From Columbia Basin potato purple top phytoplasma (GTDB lineage: Bacteria > Bacillota_I > Bacilli_A > Acholeplasmatales > Acholeplasmataceae): a stretch of DNA of 64,000 bases. The stretch is from contig NZ_JANHJP010000001.1 of NCBI RefSeq assembly GCF_028595955.1, positions 1-64,000 of the forward strand, given 5' to 3'. Each line of letters starts with the position of its first letter. Within the stretch, counting starts at the first letter, position 1. The notes below the pieces were generated by a model. That model was not told the origin of the DNA. It did not search any database and saw only the letters and a list, made by a program, of their open reading frames with translations. The position numbers and the translations under genes are program-made. Below are positions 1-9,039 of the stretch, piece by piece.

Positions 1-103
1 TTTTTTTCATGATTTTTGTATAAAAAAACGAAGTATAAAATAATTTAAAAATATTGATAAAATTTTTTAAATATTTAATTTTTCTTTATGTTTTTATTGA
101 AAT

Positions 104-134
104 AAAAAAAGATCAATTTATTGGATCTTTTTTT
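104..134. terminator. Bidirectional hairpin terminator
   Basis: An A-rich 11-base arm ending in GATC (104-114) pairs with a GATC-plus-T-tract arm (124-134) around a 9-base loop. With A runs on one side and T runs on the other it can terminate in both directions. It probably ends a plus-strand gene lying left of the window. I see no gene in the rest of 1-503. Confidence 0.6.
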
Positions 135-390
135 AATAAATTAATGACTTTATTGAATTCTAGGTTGTTATAAAATGTAGTTTTGATTTATTGATTTGTT
201 TTTTGAAATATTTTTTTTGTTATACATTGATATTAAATCATGATAAATATTCAAAAAAATGTATTTAAAAAATTTAATACTTTAAAAGCATTTTATAAAA
301 AAATATATTTTACTTAAAAATATATAATTTATATATTGAAAAAAATTATAAAATTAAAAATTTAATTGTAATTTTTAAGGCGATAAGAAA

Positions 391-416
391 AATAACTATT
401 ATTAATAATAGTTATT
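391..416 (-). terminator. Palindromic hairpin downstream of the TrmH-family gene
   Basis: This is a perfect 26-base palindrome with 13-base arms (391-403 and 404-416). It lies about 90 bases past the stop codon of the minus-strand methyltransferase gene. It is a plausible transcription end or mRNA-stabilising hairpin for that gene. No clear T tract follows, so the terminator role is inferred from position. Confidence 0.4.
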
Positions 417-503
417 AAATATTGAATAAAATTGTCAATTTTATGATATAAAAAAAATATAATTTATTATATTTCAATAAATAAGATAATGAATATAATT
501 TTT

Positions 504-1217
504 TTATTTTAAAAGATGCATTAAAATACTTCCTGCTACTCCAACATTTAAACTTTCTATATTTTCTATATCAATATGTACAAAATAGTCAGAATGTTTT
601 TGAACTATTTCTGAAATACCTAATCCTTCGTTTCCTAAAATTAAAATTTTTTTACTTTGGGATTTTAAAAAAGAAGATTTTTCTAAGTTTATATTTTTTT
701 TATTTACAGAGGCACTAAAAATAGTATAATTATCTTTTTTAGCTGATAACAAAAAATTTATTATATTGCCTCTTTCTAAAAATAAATGAAATATAGCTCC
801 TTGACTTGATCTTATAGTTTTTTCATTATAAAAATCGACTGATTTGGGACTAATAAAAATATGTCGAAAACCAAAAGCACAAGCACTTCTTAATAAAACA
901 CCTGCATTACTTGGATCTTGAATATCGTCCCAAATTAAAATTTTATCACTTTTTAAGGGTTGAGAATTTATTTTACAAAGAGCACACACAGGATAAAGAG
1001 TTTTGTTTGTATTTAATTCTTTCATTAAATTATGGGAAATTAAAGTTCCTGGTTTAGATGGATCAATTGTATATATTTTTAAAATTACATTTTTTTTTTG
1101 AGCTTCTTCAACTAAATGTTCCCCAAAAACTAAAAATTCTTGATATAAGTTGCGGTATTTTTTTAATAAAAGTTTTTTTAATTTTTTAAATTTTATATTT
1201 TCTTTAGATATAATCAT
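504..1217 (-). CDS. TrmH/SpoU-family RNA 2'-O-methyltransferase
   Basis: A 237-residue SPOUT-class methyltransferase, expected to move a methyl group from S-adenosylmethionine to a ribose 2'-OH in rRNA or tRNA. The first ~70 residues look like the SpoU substrate-binding domain, with the typical FLVFGEHLVEEA stretch. The catalytic domain shows the three family motifs: DPSNAGVLLRSA (motif 1), ILILGNEGLGIS (motif 2) and SLNVGVAGSILMHLL (motif 3). These form the trefoil knot that binds the cofactor. Length is normal for the family and the start is ATG. The exact RNA target (23S rRNA or tRNA) cannot be told from sequence. It lies 42 bases downstream of a YitT-like gene on the same strand, so the two may be co-transcribed. 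Confidence 0.85.
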   Translation of the reverse strand: MIISKENIKFKKLKKLLLKKYRNLYQEFLVFGEHLVEEAQKKNVILKIYTIDPSKPGTLISHNLMKELNTNKTLYPVCALCKINSQPLKSDKILIWDDIQDPSNAGVLLRSACAFGFRHIFISPKSVDFYNEKTIRSSQGAIFHLFLERGNIINFLLSAKKDNYTIFSASVNKKNINLEKSSFLKSQSKKILILGNEGLGISEIVQKHSDYFVHIDIENIESLNVGVAGSILMHLLK

Positions 1218-1259
1218 ATTTTTTTCTCTTTAAATTTATTTGAAGTAAATATTTTTTTA

Positions 1260-2078
1260 TTAAATTATTTTATTATTTTGTTTTGTTAATAAATGAATAA
1301 TACCAAGAGCTATAAAAAATGTTAAGATAGAAAAAAAATATTTTATTATAATTTTGTTTTTATTTTTCTTTTTTCTTATTAAATCCATTAAAAAAGATAA
1401 TAAAATAGTTAAACCATCTACTATTAATAACATTGCAGATAATTCTATTCCACAACAAATTGATGTCGATGTTAAAAATACAAAAATAACATCAGTACCA
1501 CCTGTACTCAGTTCTTTTTTTAAAATATTACCACAACTTATGCCGACAGTAAAACCAGTTATTAAAGAAGATAATAATAATCTATAAAAAATATTATTTT
1601 TAATAAATTGAGGAAATTTTTTAATAATAGAATTTTGTTTTATTTTGAACAAATTAAATATTTTTAGAATAAAAGCAAAAAGAAGACTGAATATTATTGA
1701 TGATAAAAATAAATTAAGTTGTGTTGAATCTTTTAAGTATACAACTAAAGCAAATATTAAAATTAAAATTCTAATAATAATAATATTGTTGTTTTTGCTA
1801 AAAAAATATTTTTGTTTTTGTTTTTTTTTATCATAAAAAAAAATTTTATCTAAAAAAATTAAATTACTTTCTAAACCACCTATGATAAATTTACCAGGTA
1901 AAACTAAAAAATAAACGCTAAATATTAATAATATAAAACTTATAGAAATTTTAGATAGTTCTAAAAAATTATTTAGCATTGGAATGTATAAATTTGTTGC
2001 GAAGCTTAAAATTAACATGAGGAATATTAAAAATATAAATAAAAAAAGGATAAAATTTTCATTTTTATTATGTTTCAT
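1260..2078 (-). CDS. YitT-family multipass membrane protein (copy 1)
   Basis: A 272-residue protein with about six hydrophobic segments. The family signature STGGTDVI occurs near residue 192, in a loop after a Gly-rich segment. Bacillus YitT-type proteins usually continue into a soluble DUF2179 domain of about 55 residues. Here the protein ends after the last membrane segment and a short polar tail, so that domain is missing. The substrate or function of the family is not established. A GGAAGAGG-like ribosome-binding site precedes the ATG. It is one of three divergent YitT-like genes in this window (others at 11545-12321 and 41031-41771). Confidence 0.75.
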   Translation of the reverse strand: MKHNKNENFILFLFIFLIFLMLILSFATNLYIPMLNNFLELSKISISFILLIFSVYFLVLPGKFIIGGLESNLIFLDKIFFYDKKKQKQKYFFSKNNNIIIIRILILIFALVVYLKDSTQLNLFLSSIIFSLLFAFILKIFNLFKIKQNSIIKKFPQFIKNNIFYRLLLSSLITGFTVGISCGNILKKELSTGGTDVIFVFLTSTSICCGIELSAMLLIVDGLTILLSFLMDLIRKKKNKNKIIIKYFFSILTFFIALGIIHLLTKQNNKII

Positions 2079-2644
2079 ATTACACCCTCTTCCTTGTTTC
2101 TATTTTATTTTATTTAATTTTTCAGTTTATTGTTTTATTGAATAAAAATTTATTTTTAAATAAAAGTTTGAAGAAAATTTTAATAAATAAAATGATTTTT
2201 TATGATTTAATGAAATTATTAAAAAGAATTATGAATTTTAAAAAAATGAAATATTTGAGAGATATTCGAGTTAATTAAAATTAATCTATTTTGATTTTAA
2301 TATAGATCAATTTTAAAATCAAAAATTAAAATTTTGTTGAAATAATCATGAAAAAAAGGAAACAAATTTATTGGATATAGTTGATATTTTAAAAATCATT
2401 TGATAATTTATTTTTATTTATAATTTCATTAATAATACAACAATACTATATAAAATTGTAACATAAAAATAACGTATTTTAGTCATTAAATGATTTATTT
2501 TTATAGCAAACATATATTTTTTCAGTTTAATTGATATTATTTCTGTGATTTGTTAAAATTTATATGTATTATTGACATTATTTAATTATTTATTCGATTA
2601 AATATTTTATTAACAAATTTTATACTTAATTTATTGAATTTAAT
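2079..2644. other. AT-rich non-coding region
   Basis: This is the divergent gap between the minus-strand YitT-like gene and the plus-strand rpsF operon. I see no open frame with a ribosome-binding site. It contains a 10-base inverted repeat (2291-2300 with 2313-2322) and a consensus-like TTGACA at 2572-2577 without a well-spaced -10 box. It probably holds the promoters of both flanking transcription units, plus decayed sequence. Confidence 0.5.
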
Positions 2645-2676
2645 TTGTAAATTAAAGTTAATAAATTTAGTATAAT
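2645..2676 (+). promoter_or_regulatory. Candidate promoter of rpsF-ssb-rpsR
   Basis: A perfect TATAAT sits at 2671-2676. The best -35-like match is TTGTAA at 2645-2650, with a rather long 20-base spacing. Transcription from here would give a leader of about 125 bases before rpsF. That leader includes a 10-base stem hairpin (2757-2766 with 2770-2779) just before the AAGGAG ribosome-binding site at 2791-2796. rpsF leaders in other bacteria are often bound by S6:S18; I cannot confirm that motif here. Confidence 0.4.
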
Positions 2677-2809
2677 AAAATGAGATTTATTTTAAATGAA
2701 AAAATATTTTTTAAAATAAAACAAATTTAGGATTTAAAAAATAATTTTAATTCCTTTTCTTATTTTATAAAAATAAGAACAAAAGACCATAAGGAGAATT
2801 TTGAAAAAA

Positions 2810-3097
2810 ATGAGAAAATATGAAATATTATATATTTTAAAACCTACTTTAAACGAAAAACAAGTAGATGAAATTAAAAATAAAATTAATAGTATTTTTG
2901 AAAAAGAAGATAATAAATTAGAATATCAAAACACAGAATTAAAAACATTAGCTTATCCTGTTCAAAAGTTTACTCAAGGTTTTTATAATAATGTATTAGT
3001 AAAGGCTAATAATGATATGGTTACAGAATTCAATCGAATTGCTAATATTACAGAAGAAATTATTCGTTATGTTATATTAAGATTGGATAAAAAATAA
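2810..3097 (+). CDS. rpsF: 30S ribosomal protein S6
   Basis: S6 is a small-subunit protein that pairs with S18 on 16S rRNA. The product begins MRKYEILYILKP, matching the start of S6 in Firmicutes, and continues through a normal-length single ferredoxin-like domain (95 residues). An in-frame TTG at 2801 lies only 4 bases after the AAGGAG site, and the ATG at 2810 lies 13 bases after it. I chose the ATG because it matches the family's N-terminus; the TTG would add three residues. The gene heads the classic rpsF-ssb-rpsR operon and is followed by ssb after 4 bases. Confidence 0.95.
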   Translation: MRKYEILYILKPTLNEKQVDEIKNKINSIFEKEDNKLEYQNTELKTLAYPVQKFTQGFYNNVLVKANNDMVTEFNRIANITEEIIRYVILRLDKK

Positions 3098-3101
3098 AAT
3101 A

Positions 3102-3542
3102 ATGATAAATAGAGTTATTTTAGTAGGTCGTATCACTAAGGATCCTGAATTACGTTTTATTCAAGGCGATATTCCTTTAGTGAATTTTACTTTGGCAGTA
3201 AATAGAAATTTTACTAATAAATCTGGAGTTAAAGAAGTTGATTTTATTCGTTGTTCAGTATGGTATAAACAAGCAGAAAATTTATCTAAGTATGTATTAA
3301 AAGGGGCTCTTTTAGGCGTTGAAGGTAGTATTAGAGTTACAAGTTATGAAAATAATAATCAAAAACAATTTTTTACGGAAGTAAAATGTGATTCGATTCA
3401 ATTTTTATCAAATAAAAACAATTCATCAAATAATAATAATGATTATTATCCTAATAAAGATCATAACAACATGAATGTTGACGAACATCATACACAAAAT
3501 AAAAAATTAGTTATAGATAATGAAGAAGAATTACCTTTTTAA
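3102..3542 (+). CDS. ssb: Single-stranded DNA-binding protein
   Basis: SSB coats single-stranded DNA during replication and repair. The N-terminal ~105 residues form the OB fold, starting MINRVILVGRITKDPELRF. The linker is short and Asn/His-rich. The tail EEELPF is the acidic tip that docks partner proteins. At 146 residues the length is typical. The start lies 4 bases after the rpsF stop, so translation is probably coupled. The position between rpsF and rpsR is the standard Firmicutes arrangement. Confidence 0.95.
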   Translation: MINRVILVGRITKDPELRFIQGDIPLVNFTLAVNRNFTNKSGVKEVDFIRCSVWYKQAENLSKYVLKGALLGVEGSIRVTSYENNNQKQFFTEVKCDSIQFLSNKNNSSNNNNDYYPNKDHNNMNVDEHHTQNKKLVIDNEEELPF

Positions 3543-3602
3543 ATTCGGAATATATAATTAAGTTTGAATATATAAATGAAAGGTATATAAAAATATATAA
3601 AA

Positions 3603-3824
3603 ATGAATAAACGCAAAAAATTTTATAAAAAACGTCCTAAAGTATGTTTTTTTACTGAAAATAAATTTACTAGAATTGATTTTAAAGATGTAAATTTATT
3701 AAGTCGTTTTATTACTGATAGAGGCAAAATTTTACCAAGTAGATTTAATAAAATTTCAGTTAAATGGCAAAAACGTTTATCTAAAGCCATTAAATTAGCT
3801 CGTATTATGGCTTTAATTAAATAA
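3603..3824 (+). CDS. rpsR: 30S ribosomal protein S18
   Basis: A 73-residue basic protein of the S18 family, which binds S6 on the small ribosomal subunit. Recognisable stretches are the basic start, [20 protein letters not shown] and the C-terminal [11 protein letters not shown]. Length is normal for the family. The ATG follows ssb by 60 bases and an apparent terminator lies just downstream, so this is the last gene of the operon. Confidence 0.95.
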   Translation: MNKRKKFYKKRPKVCFFTENKFTRIDFKDVNLLSRFITDRGKILPSRFNKISVKWQKRLSKAIKLARIMALIK

Positions 3825-3828
3825 ATAA

Positions 3829-3867
3829 AAAAACAAGCATTTTTTATTCAATATTGCTTGTTTTCTT
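3829..3867 (+). terminator. Rho-independent terminator after rpsR
   Basis: The stem AAACAAGCA (3831-3839) pairs with TGCTTGTTT (3855-3863). A T-rich stretch follows. It begins a few bases after the rpsR stop codon, as expected for the end of the rpsF-ssb-rpsR operon. Confidence 0.8.
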
Positions 3868-3920
3868 TTTATTATATTTTATTGAAAATAGATTATTAAA
3901 ATATTTAATTTATTTTTATA

Positions 3921-3964
3921 CAGGAAATATTTCGATGGACCGAAATAATAAAATAAAAAATTAG
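3921..3964 (+). promoter_or_regulatory. Leader hairpin with a nine-codon ORF upstream of gdpP-rplI
   Basis: A 7-base stem (3928-3934 with 3941-3947) closes a six-base loop, ATGGAC. The ATG of the loop starts a nine-codon reading frame (MDRNNKIKN, stop TAG at 3962-3964). An AGGA ribosome-binding site lies about 8 bases upstream at 3922-3925. The stop is 27 bases before the gdpP-rplI start, which itself has only a weak ribosome-binding site. It could be a leader peptide controlling the large gene. In DNA this AT-rich, chance is a real alternative. Confidence 0.3.
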
Positions 3965-3991
3965 TATAAGAAACGAGTTTTTGTAAAGTTT

Positions 3992-6505
3992 ATGTATAAA
4001 AAAAATCGATCAAAAATTTTTAATTATAAAAAGAGTATATTAATTCTTTTTTTAATTATTTTTTTTATATATACTTTTAAATTTGATAAAGATAATATAA
4101 CAAAAATTTGTAATAGTCCTGATCAAGCTTTATATGAAATACGTTCAGCTTTAATAAATTTATTAGTTAGTATTTTAGGAAAAATAGTTATTTTTCTTGT
4201 TTTGCTTTGTTTATATTATAATTTTTATCATTTAGTTGAAATTAAAAGATTAAAGAATCGATTAAATTTATGGGCTAACTTATCTTATTATATTAATCAA
4301 GTAGGTGAGGAAGTTTTTAACGAATTACCAATCGGCATTGTTTTAGTCGATAATGTTTTTCATAAAATTCAATGGATTAATAATTATGCTAATAATATTT
4401 TAAAAAAACCTGATTTAGATGCTTATTTAAAAGACGTTAATTCTTCTATGTTTGAATTATTAGAATCTTCAAATAATAAAGTTGTTTTACATATAGGAGA
4501 AGAAGTTTTTGATTGTTTATATAAAAAAGAATTTAATGTTTTTTATCTTTTTAATGTTACCGAAAGAGAACAAATAAAAGAAATTTATAATCAAAAAACT
4601 CCTACTTTAATTTTTGTATCTTTTGATAATTTAGATAATTCATTTAAAAAATTAGATTTGTCAGAACAATCTCAAATTAAAGTAGAGTATTTAAGTGCTT
4701 TATCAGATTTTTTTGAAATTTATGAAAGTTATTTAAAACAATTATCGGATGATAAATTTTTAGTTTTATTAAATTATTATCAATTGGAAAATATAATTAA
4801 GGATAAATTTTCCATTTTAAAAACAGTTCGTGATATATCGAATAAATATAAATTAAAAATTACTCTTTCTATAGGAGTTGCTTGTTATAATTTACCTTAT
4901 AATAAAATTTCTAATTACGCTCAAAATGCTTTAGAATTAGCTCAAAAAAGAGGTGGAGATCAAGCAGTTGTTAATGTAGAAAATAAAAAAATATTATATT
5001 TTGGAGCAACAACTACTTCTTTGGGCACTGATTCTAAAATATCAGCTCGAATTAATTCTGAAATAATTGAAGATTTGATTTTGAAACATCAAAATTGTTT
5101 TATTATGGGTCATATTCATCCTGATTTAGATTCTTTAGGTTCTATGATACTTTTTTATAAAATAGCTTCATCTATTAACACAAATTATAAACATTATTTA
5201 ATTATTGACGAAGACAAGACAGATGCTAATTTTAAATTTATTTATCAAGATTTATTTCAAGAAGAAAAACATTTAGCTAAACAGATTATAAAAACATCGC
5301 AAGCAATAAAAATGATAAATGAAAATTCACTTTTAGTTATTGTTGATACTCAAAGTTTAGATATCGTTAATAGTCCGGAATTATTAAAATTAACTTCTAA
5401 TGTAATTATTTTAGATCATCATAGAGCAACAGAAAATACTATTAATAATATTTTTTCTTATGTCAATTCTATGGCTTCTTCAACTGTTGAAATTTTAACT
5501 GAATTTATTAGTTTTTTTAAATATTCTATTGAAATAACTCCTTTAGAAGCTAGTTTGATTTATGGTGGAATGGTTATAGATACAAATTATTTTACTGCTC
5601 GTACTAGTTCAAGAACTTTGGAAGCGGCAGCTAAATTACTTTCTTTAGGCGCTGATGTTGCGAAAGTGAAATTTTGGTTAAGAGAAGAATTAAATAAAAT
5701 TTTAGAAATGAATGAATTAATTGCTAAAATGGAACTTTATATGGGAAAATTCGCTATTATTAGAAATAATAAGATATGTAATGATCGTTCTTTTTTAGCT
5801 AAAATTTCTGAATATGTTTTAAATATTCAAAGTGTAGATGCTGCTTTTACAGTTTCCAAATTACAAGATAATAAAATAGGTATAAGCGCACGTTCTTATA
5901 GCGAAATAAATGTTCAAATAATTATGGAACAAATGGGAGGCGGTGGACATATTAATAGTGCAGCTACCCAAATAGAAAGTGATAGTTTAGATGATATAAT
6001 TTCTCAATTAAAAAATATATTATCTTTAGAATATAAAGAAAGTTTAAAAAATATGAAAATTATTTTATTAGAAGATGTCAAAAATAGAGGCAAAAAAAAT
6101 GATATTATCGAAATTAAATATGGTTACGGTAATTTTTTAATTAAAGAAAAAAAAGCACTTTTAGCTACTGAACAAAATATTAAACAAATAAAAAAAGAAC
6201 AAATATTACAAGAAGAAGCTCACAAAAAACATAATTTATTAATGCAACAAGTAAAAAAAGATATTGATGATAAACAAATTGATATAATAGTTAATATAGG
6301 TCCACAAGGTAAAATGTATGGTAAAATAACTTTACAACAAATTGTGGATGAATTTCATAATAAATATAATATATTAATTAATAAAAAGAAACTTGTTTTA
6401 GAAAGCGAAATTAATTCTTTAGGAAAATACAAAGCAAATGTTTTTTTAACAAAAGATATTATTGCTTCTTTTATTATAAATATTAAAGATCTAGACAAGA
6501 AATAA
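3992..6505 (+). CDS. gdpP-rplI: GdpP-like c-di-AMP phosphodiesterase fused to ribosomal protein L9
   Basis: One 837-residue frame carries two proteins that are separate neighbours in Bacillus. Residues ~13-75 hold two membrane segments, ~100-170 a PAS-like domain and ~200-330 a degenerate GGDEF domain. The DHH phosphodiesterase domain follows, with GHIHPDLDSLG (~373) and LDHHRATEN (~473). DHHA1 carries GGGGHINSAATQ (~649). This half should hydrolyse c-di-AMP at the membrane. From residue 688, MKIILLEDVKNRGKK begins a complete L9 of 150 residues. There is no stop between the halves. A weak purine-rich stretch before the internal ATG at 6053 could allow separate L9 synthesis. Otherwise L9 must be cut off, or ribosomes would be tethered to the membrane. 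Confidence 0.93.
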   Translation: MYKKNRSKIFNYKKSILILFLIIFFIYTFKFDKDNITKICNSPDQALYEIRSALINLLVSILGKIVIFLVLLCLYYNFYHLVEIKRLKNRLNLWANLSYYINQVGEEVFNELPIGIVLVDNVFHKIQWINNYANNILKKPDLDAYLKDVNSSMFELLESSNNKVVLHIGEEVFDCLYKKEFNVFYLFNVTEREQIKEIYNQKTPTLIFVSFDNLDNSFKKLDLSEQSQIKVEYLSALSDFFEIYESYLKQLSDDKFLVLLNYYQLENIIKDKFSILKTVRDISNKYKLKITLSIGVACYNLPYNKISNYAQNALELAQKRGGDQAVVNVENKKILYFGATTTSLGTDSKISARINSEIIEDLILKHQNCFIMGHIHPDLDSLGSMILFYKIASSINTNYKHYLIIDEDKTDANFKFIYQDLFQEEKHLAKQIIKTSQAIKMINENSLLVIVDTQSLDIVNSPELLKLTSNVIILDHHRATENTINNIFSYVNSMASSTVEILTEFISFFKYSIEITPLEASLIYGGMVIDTNYFTARTSSRTLEAAAKLLSLGADVAKVKFWLREELNKILEMNELIAKMELYMGKFAIIRNNKICNDRSFLAKISEYVLNIQSVDAAFTVSKLQDNKIGISARSYSEINVQIIMEQMGGGGHINSAATQIESDSLDDIISQLKNILSLEYKESLKNMKIILLEDVKNRGKKNDIIEIKYGYGNFLIKEKKALLATEQNIKQIKKEQILQEEAHKKHNLLMQQVKKDIDDKQIDIIVNIGPQGKMYGKITLQQIVDEFHNKYNILINKKKLVLESEINSLGKYKANVFLTKDIIASFIINIKDLDKK

Positions 6506-6553
6506 TATTTCTTGAATTATTTTATAAAATTTATTGGATGAAATTTATTAATA

Positions 6554-7900
6554 ATGAGTGAACAAAATATAAAATTACCTTTTTATCTAGATGCAGAACA
6601 AGCTATTTTAGGTATTATTTTATTAGATCCTAAAAAAATTTTGTCTACGATAGATAGATTAGAAACAGAAGATTTTTTTAATATTGAACATCAATATATT
6701 TATGAAGCTATGAAAACTTTGTTTAAAGAGAACAAAGATATTGATTATTTGTCGGTATTGAAAATTTTAGAACAAAAAAAGCAAAAAATAGGAGACGGTG
6801 CCAAATATTTATTTCAATTAAGTAACAATATTCCGTCTATATATCATTTGGATACTTATATTGATTTTGTGCGCGATGCCTCTCTTAAAAGAGAAATAAT
6901 TACTACTGCATCGGAAATTTATAATGAGGGAATTAGCAATCAGAATATTGATTTTCAACATTATTTAAATATTACAGAAGAAAAAATTTTTCAAATTTCT
7001 AAAAAGAAAAAAACAAGTAATCTTGTTGAAATAAAACAATTATTAAAAGAAATTGAACATAAAACTATTTATAACAAAAGAGAAAATAAAATTATTGGTT
7101 TAAGTACTGGTTATCATAATTTAGATGATATCACTTTGGGATTAAAACCAGAAGAACTTATAATTTTAGCAGCAAGACCTTCTATGGGTAAAAGTAGTTT
7201 TATGTCTAATCTTGCGATTAATATAGCTAAAAAAAATCAAAAAGCTTTTGTTGTTATTTTTAGTTTAGAAATGTCTAATGAACAATTAGGTTCTAGAATG
7301 TTAAGTTCTGAAAGTCAAATTTTTCATAAAAAAATTCAATTAGGACTTTTAAATGAGCAAGAAATAAATTTATTAAAGGTAAATTCTCAAAATTTACAAA
7401 ATTTAAATATTTTTTTCAATGATTCTGCAAGTGCTAATATATTAGATATTCGCGCTCAATGTCGTAAAATGAAAAACCAAAATAAATTAGATTTTGTTAT
7501 TATTGATTATTTACAATTAATCGGAAAAGTTAATAAACCTAATTTTAAAAATTTTTTTAATCGTCAAGAAGAAATAGCTGATATTTCTAAAAGTTTAAAA
7601 CAAATGGCTCGTGAATTAAAAATTCCTGTTTTGGCTTTATCACAGTTATCACGTGAAGTAGAAAAAAGAGAAGATAAAAGACCTATTTTATCTGATTTAA
7701 GAGATTCCGGAAGTATCGAACAAGATGCCGATATTGTTATGTTTTTATATCGTCCTAATTATTATAATAAAGATATGAAAACAGAATTATCAGATTTAGG
7801 TTATACAGAATTAATTATTTCTAAAAATAGACAAGGATCTGTAGGAATTAAAAAATTTAATTTTAATTTAAATTGCCTTTCTTTTTTTGAAATAGAATAA
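6554..7900 (+). CDS. dnaB: Replicative DNA helicase DnaB
   Basis: DnaB is the ring helicase that unwinds DNA at the replication fork. The N-terminal domain begins with the typical LPFYLDAEQAILGIILLD (residues 7-24). The RecA-like ATPase domain has Walker A AARPSMGKSSF (~residue 213) and Walker B FVIIDYLQLIG (~315). The C-terminal stretch ending SKNRQGSVGIKKFNF is also characteristic. Length (448 residues) is normal. It follows gdpP-rplI by 48 bases, matching the rplI-dnaB order of Bacillus. Confidence 0.96.
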   Translation: MSEQNIKLPFYLDAEQAILGIILLDPKKILSTIDRLETEDFFNIEHQYIYEAMKTLFKENKDIDYLSVLKILEQKKQKIGDGAKYLFQLSNNIPSIYHLDTYIDFVRDASLKREIITTASEIYNEGISNQNIDFQHYLNITEEKIFQISKKKKTSNLVEIKQLLKEIEHKTIYNKRENKIIGLSTGYHNLDDITLGLKPEELIILAARPSMGKSSFMSNLAINIAKKNQKAFVVIFSLEMSNEQLGSRMLSSESQIFHKKIQLGLLNEQEINLLKVNSQNLQNLNIFFNDSASANILDIRAQCRKMKNQNKLDFVIIDYLQLIGKVNKPNFKNFFNRQEEIADISKSLKQMARELKIPVLALSQLSREVEKREDKRPILSDLRDSGSIEQDADIVMFLYRPNYYNKDMKTELSDLGYTELIISKNRQGSVGIKKFNFNLNCLSFFEIE

Positions 7901-7952
7901 AATTAAAAAACATTTGTATTTTTTTAATAAAAAAAGGAATTTATGATATAAA

Positions 7953-9035
7953 ATGCTAGAAAAACTCGAAATAATAAAACAAAAATATTTAAATTTACAA
8001 AAAAAAATATTATCTGATACGAAAAATTTAAATAATATAGAATTATTAAAACAAATAAATGAATTAAAAAAAATTGTTTCTGTTTATGATGAATACCTTA
8101 ATTTAATAAAAGAAAAGGAAAATCTTAAAAAATTAATTACACAAAATAATTTACAAAACTCACAAAATGAAAATGAATTTGTTTTATTATTTCAGGAAGA
8201 AAAAAAGATTTTAGATACTCAAATTCAAGAAAAATTAGATAAATTGCAAAAAAAACTATTTACTAAAGATGAAGATAAAAACAAAAATGTTTTAATGGAA
8301 ATTAAAGCAGCAGCTGGAGGAAGTGAATCTAATCTTTTTGTAGCTGATTTATTTCGTGCCTATATTAAATATGCTGAAAGTAAAAAATGGAAGATAGATA
8401 TTATTAATTTAGTTTCTGGTGTTAAAAGTGGTATTTTTGCAGTAGAAATGATGATTTATGGCGATGATGTTTATTCTTTTTTACAATATGAATCAGGAAT
8501 ACATAGAGTTCAAAGAGTTCCTGAGACAGAAAAAAGAGGAAGAGTTCATACTTCTACAGTTAAGATTTTAGTATCTTCTGTATTAGAAGAGACTAAGATA
8601 GATTTAAATTGGAATGATATTCGAGTAGATACGTTTAATTCAAGTGGTCCAGGAGGACAATCAGTTAATACTACTAAATCAGCAGTTCGTTTAACTTATA
8701 TTCCTACAGGCGATAGTGTAGCTTGTCAGATAGCTAAAAGTCAACATCAAAATAAAGAAAAAGCTTTTCAATTATTAAAAAACAAGGTATATAATAAAAT
8801 AATATCTGAAAAACAAAAACAACAAAATGAAATTAAAAAAAATTTAATTAGCAAAGGAGATCGTAGTTCTAAAATAAGAACTTATAATTATGCTCAAAAT
8901 AGAATTACTGATCATCGTATAAATTTAACTTTACAAAAATTAGATTTTTTCATGGAAGGCAGAATAGATTTAATTATAGAACCTTTAAAAGAAGAATTTA
9001 ATAAACAAAATTTGAAAGAACAAATAAAAATATAA
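7953..9035 (+). CDS. prfA: Peptide chain release factor 1
   Basis: RF1 ends translation at UAA and UAG. The anticodon-like tripeptide region is RVPETEKRGRVHTSTV, giving PET at the PxT site. The catalytic GGQ loop is SSGPGGQSVNTTKSAVR. Length is 360 residues, as usual. In Firmicutes prfA is normally followed by prmC, which methylates the GGQ glutamine, and then by a tsaC-type gene. Here the tsaC-like gene follows directly after 4 bases, so prmC is missing from this locus. The start is ATG with an AAAAGGA-like site upstream. Confidence 0.95.
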   Translation: MLEKLEIIKQKYLNLQKKILSDTKNLNNIELLKQINELKKIVSVYDEYLNLIKEKENLKKLITQNNLQNSQNENEFVLLFQEEKKILDTQIQEKLDKLQKKLFTKDEDKNKNVLMEIKAAAGGSESNLFVADLFRAYIKYAESKKWKIDIINLVSGVKSGIFAVEMMIYGDDVYSFLQYESGIHRVQRVPETEKRGRVHTSTVKILVSSVLEETKIDLNWNDIRVDTFNSSGPGGQSVNTTKSAVRLTYIPTGDSVACQIAKSQHQNKEKAFQLLKNKVYNKIISEKQKQQNEIKKNLISKGDRSSKIRTYNYAQNRITDHRINLTLQKLDFFMEGRIDLIIEPLKEEFNKQNLKEQIKI

Positions 9036-9039
9036 ATAT

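Noticed and set aside
2801-2809. TTG start of rpsF
   Set aside because: The ATG nine bases on gives the conserved S6 N-terminus, although the TTG is closer to the ribosome-binding site; left as an alternative.
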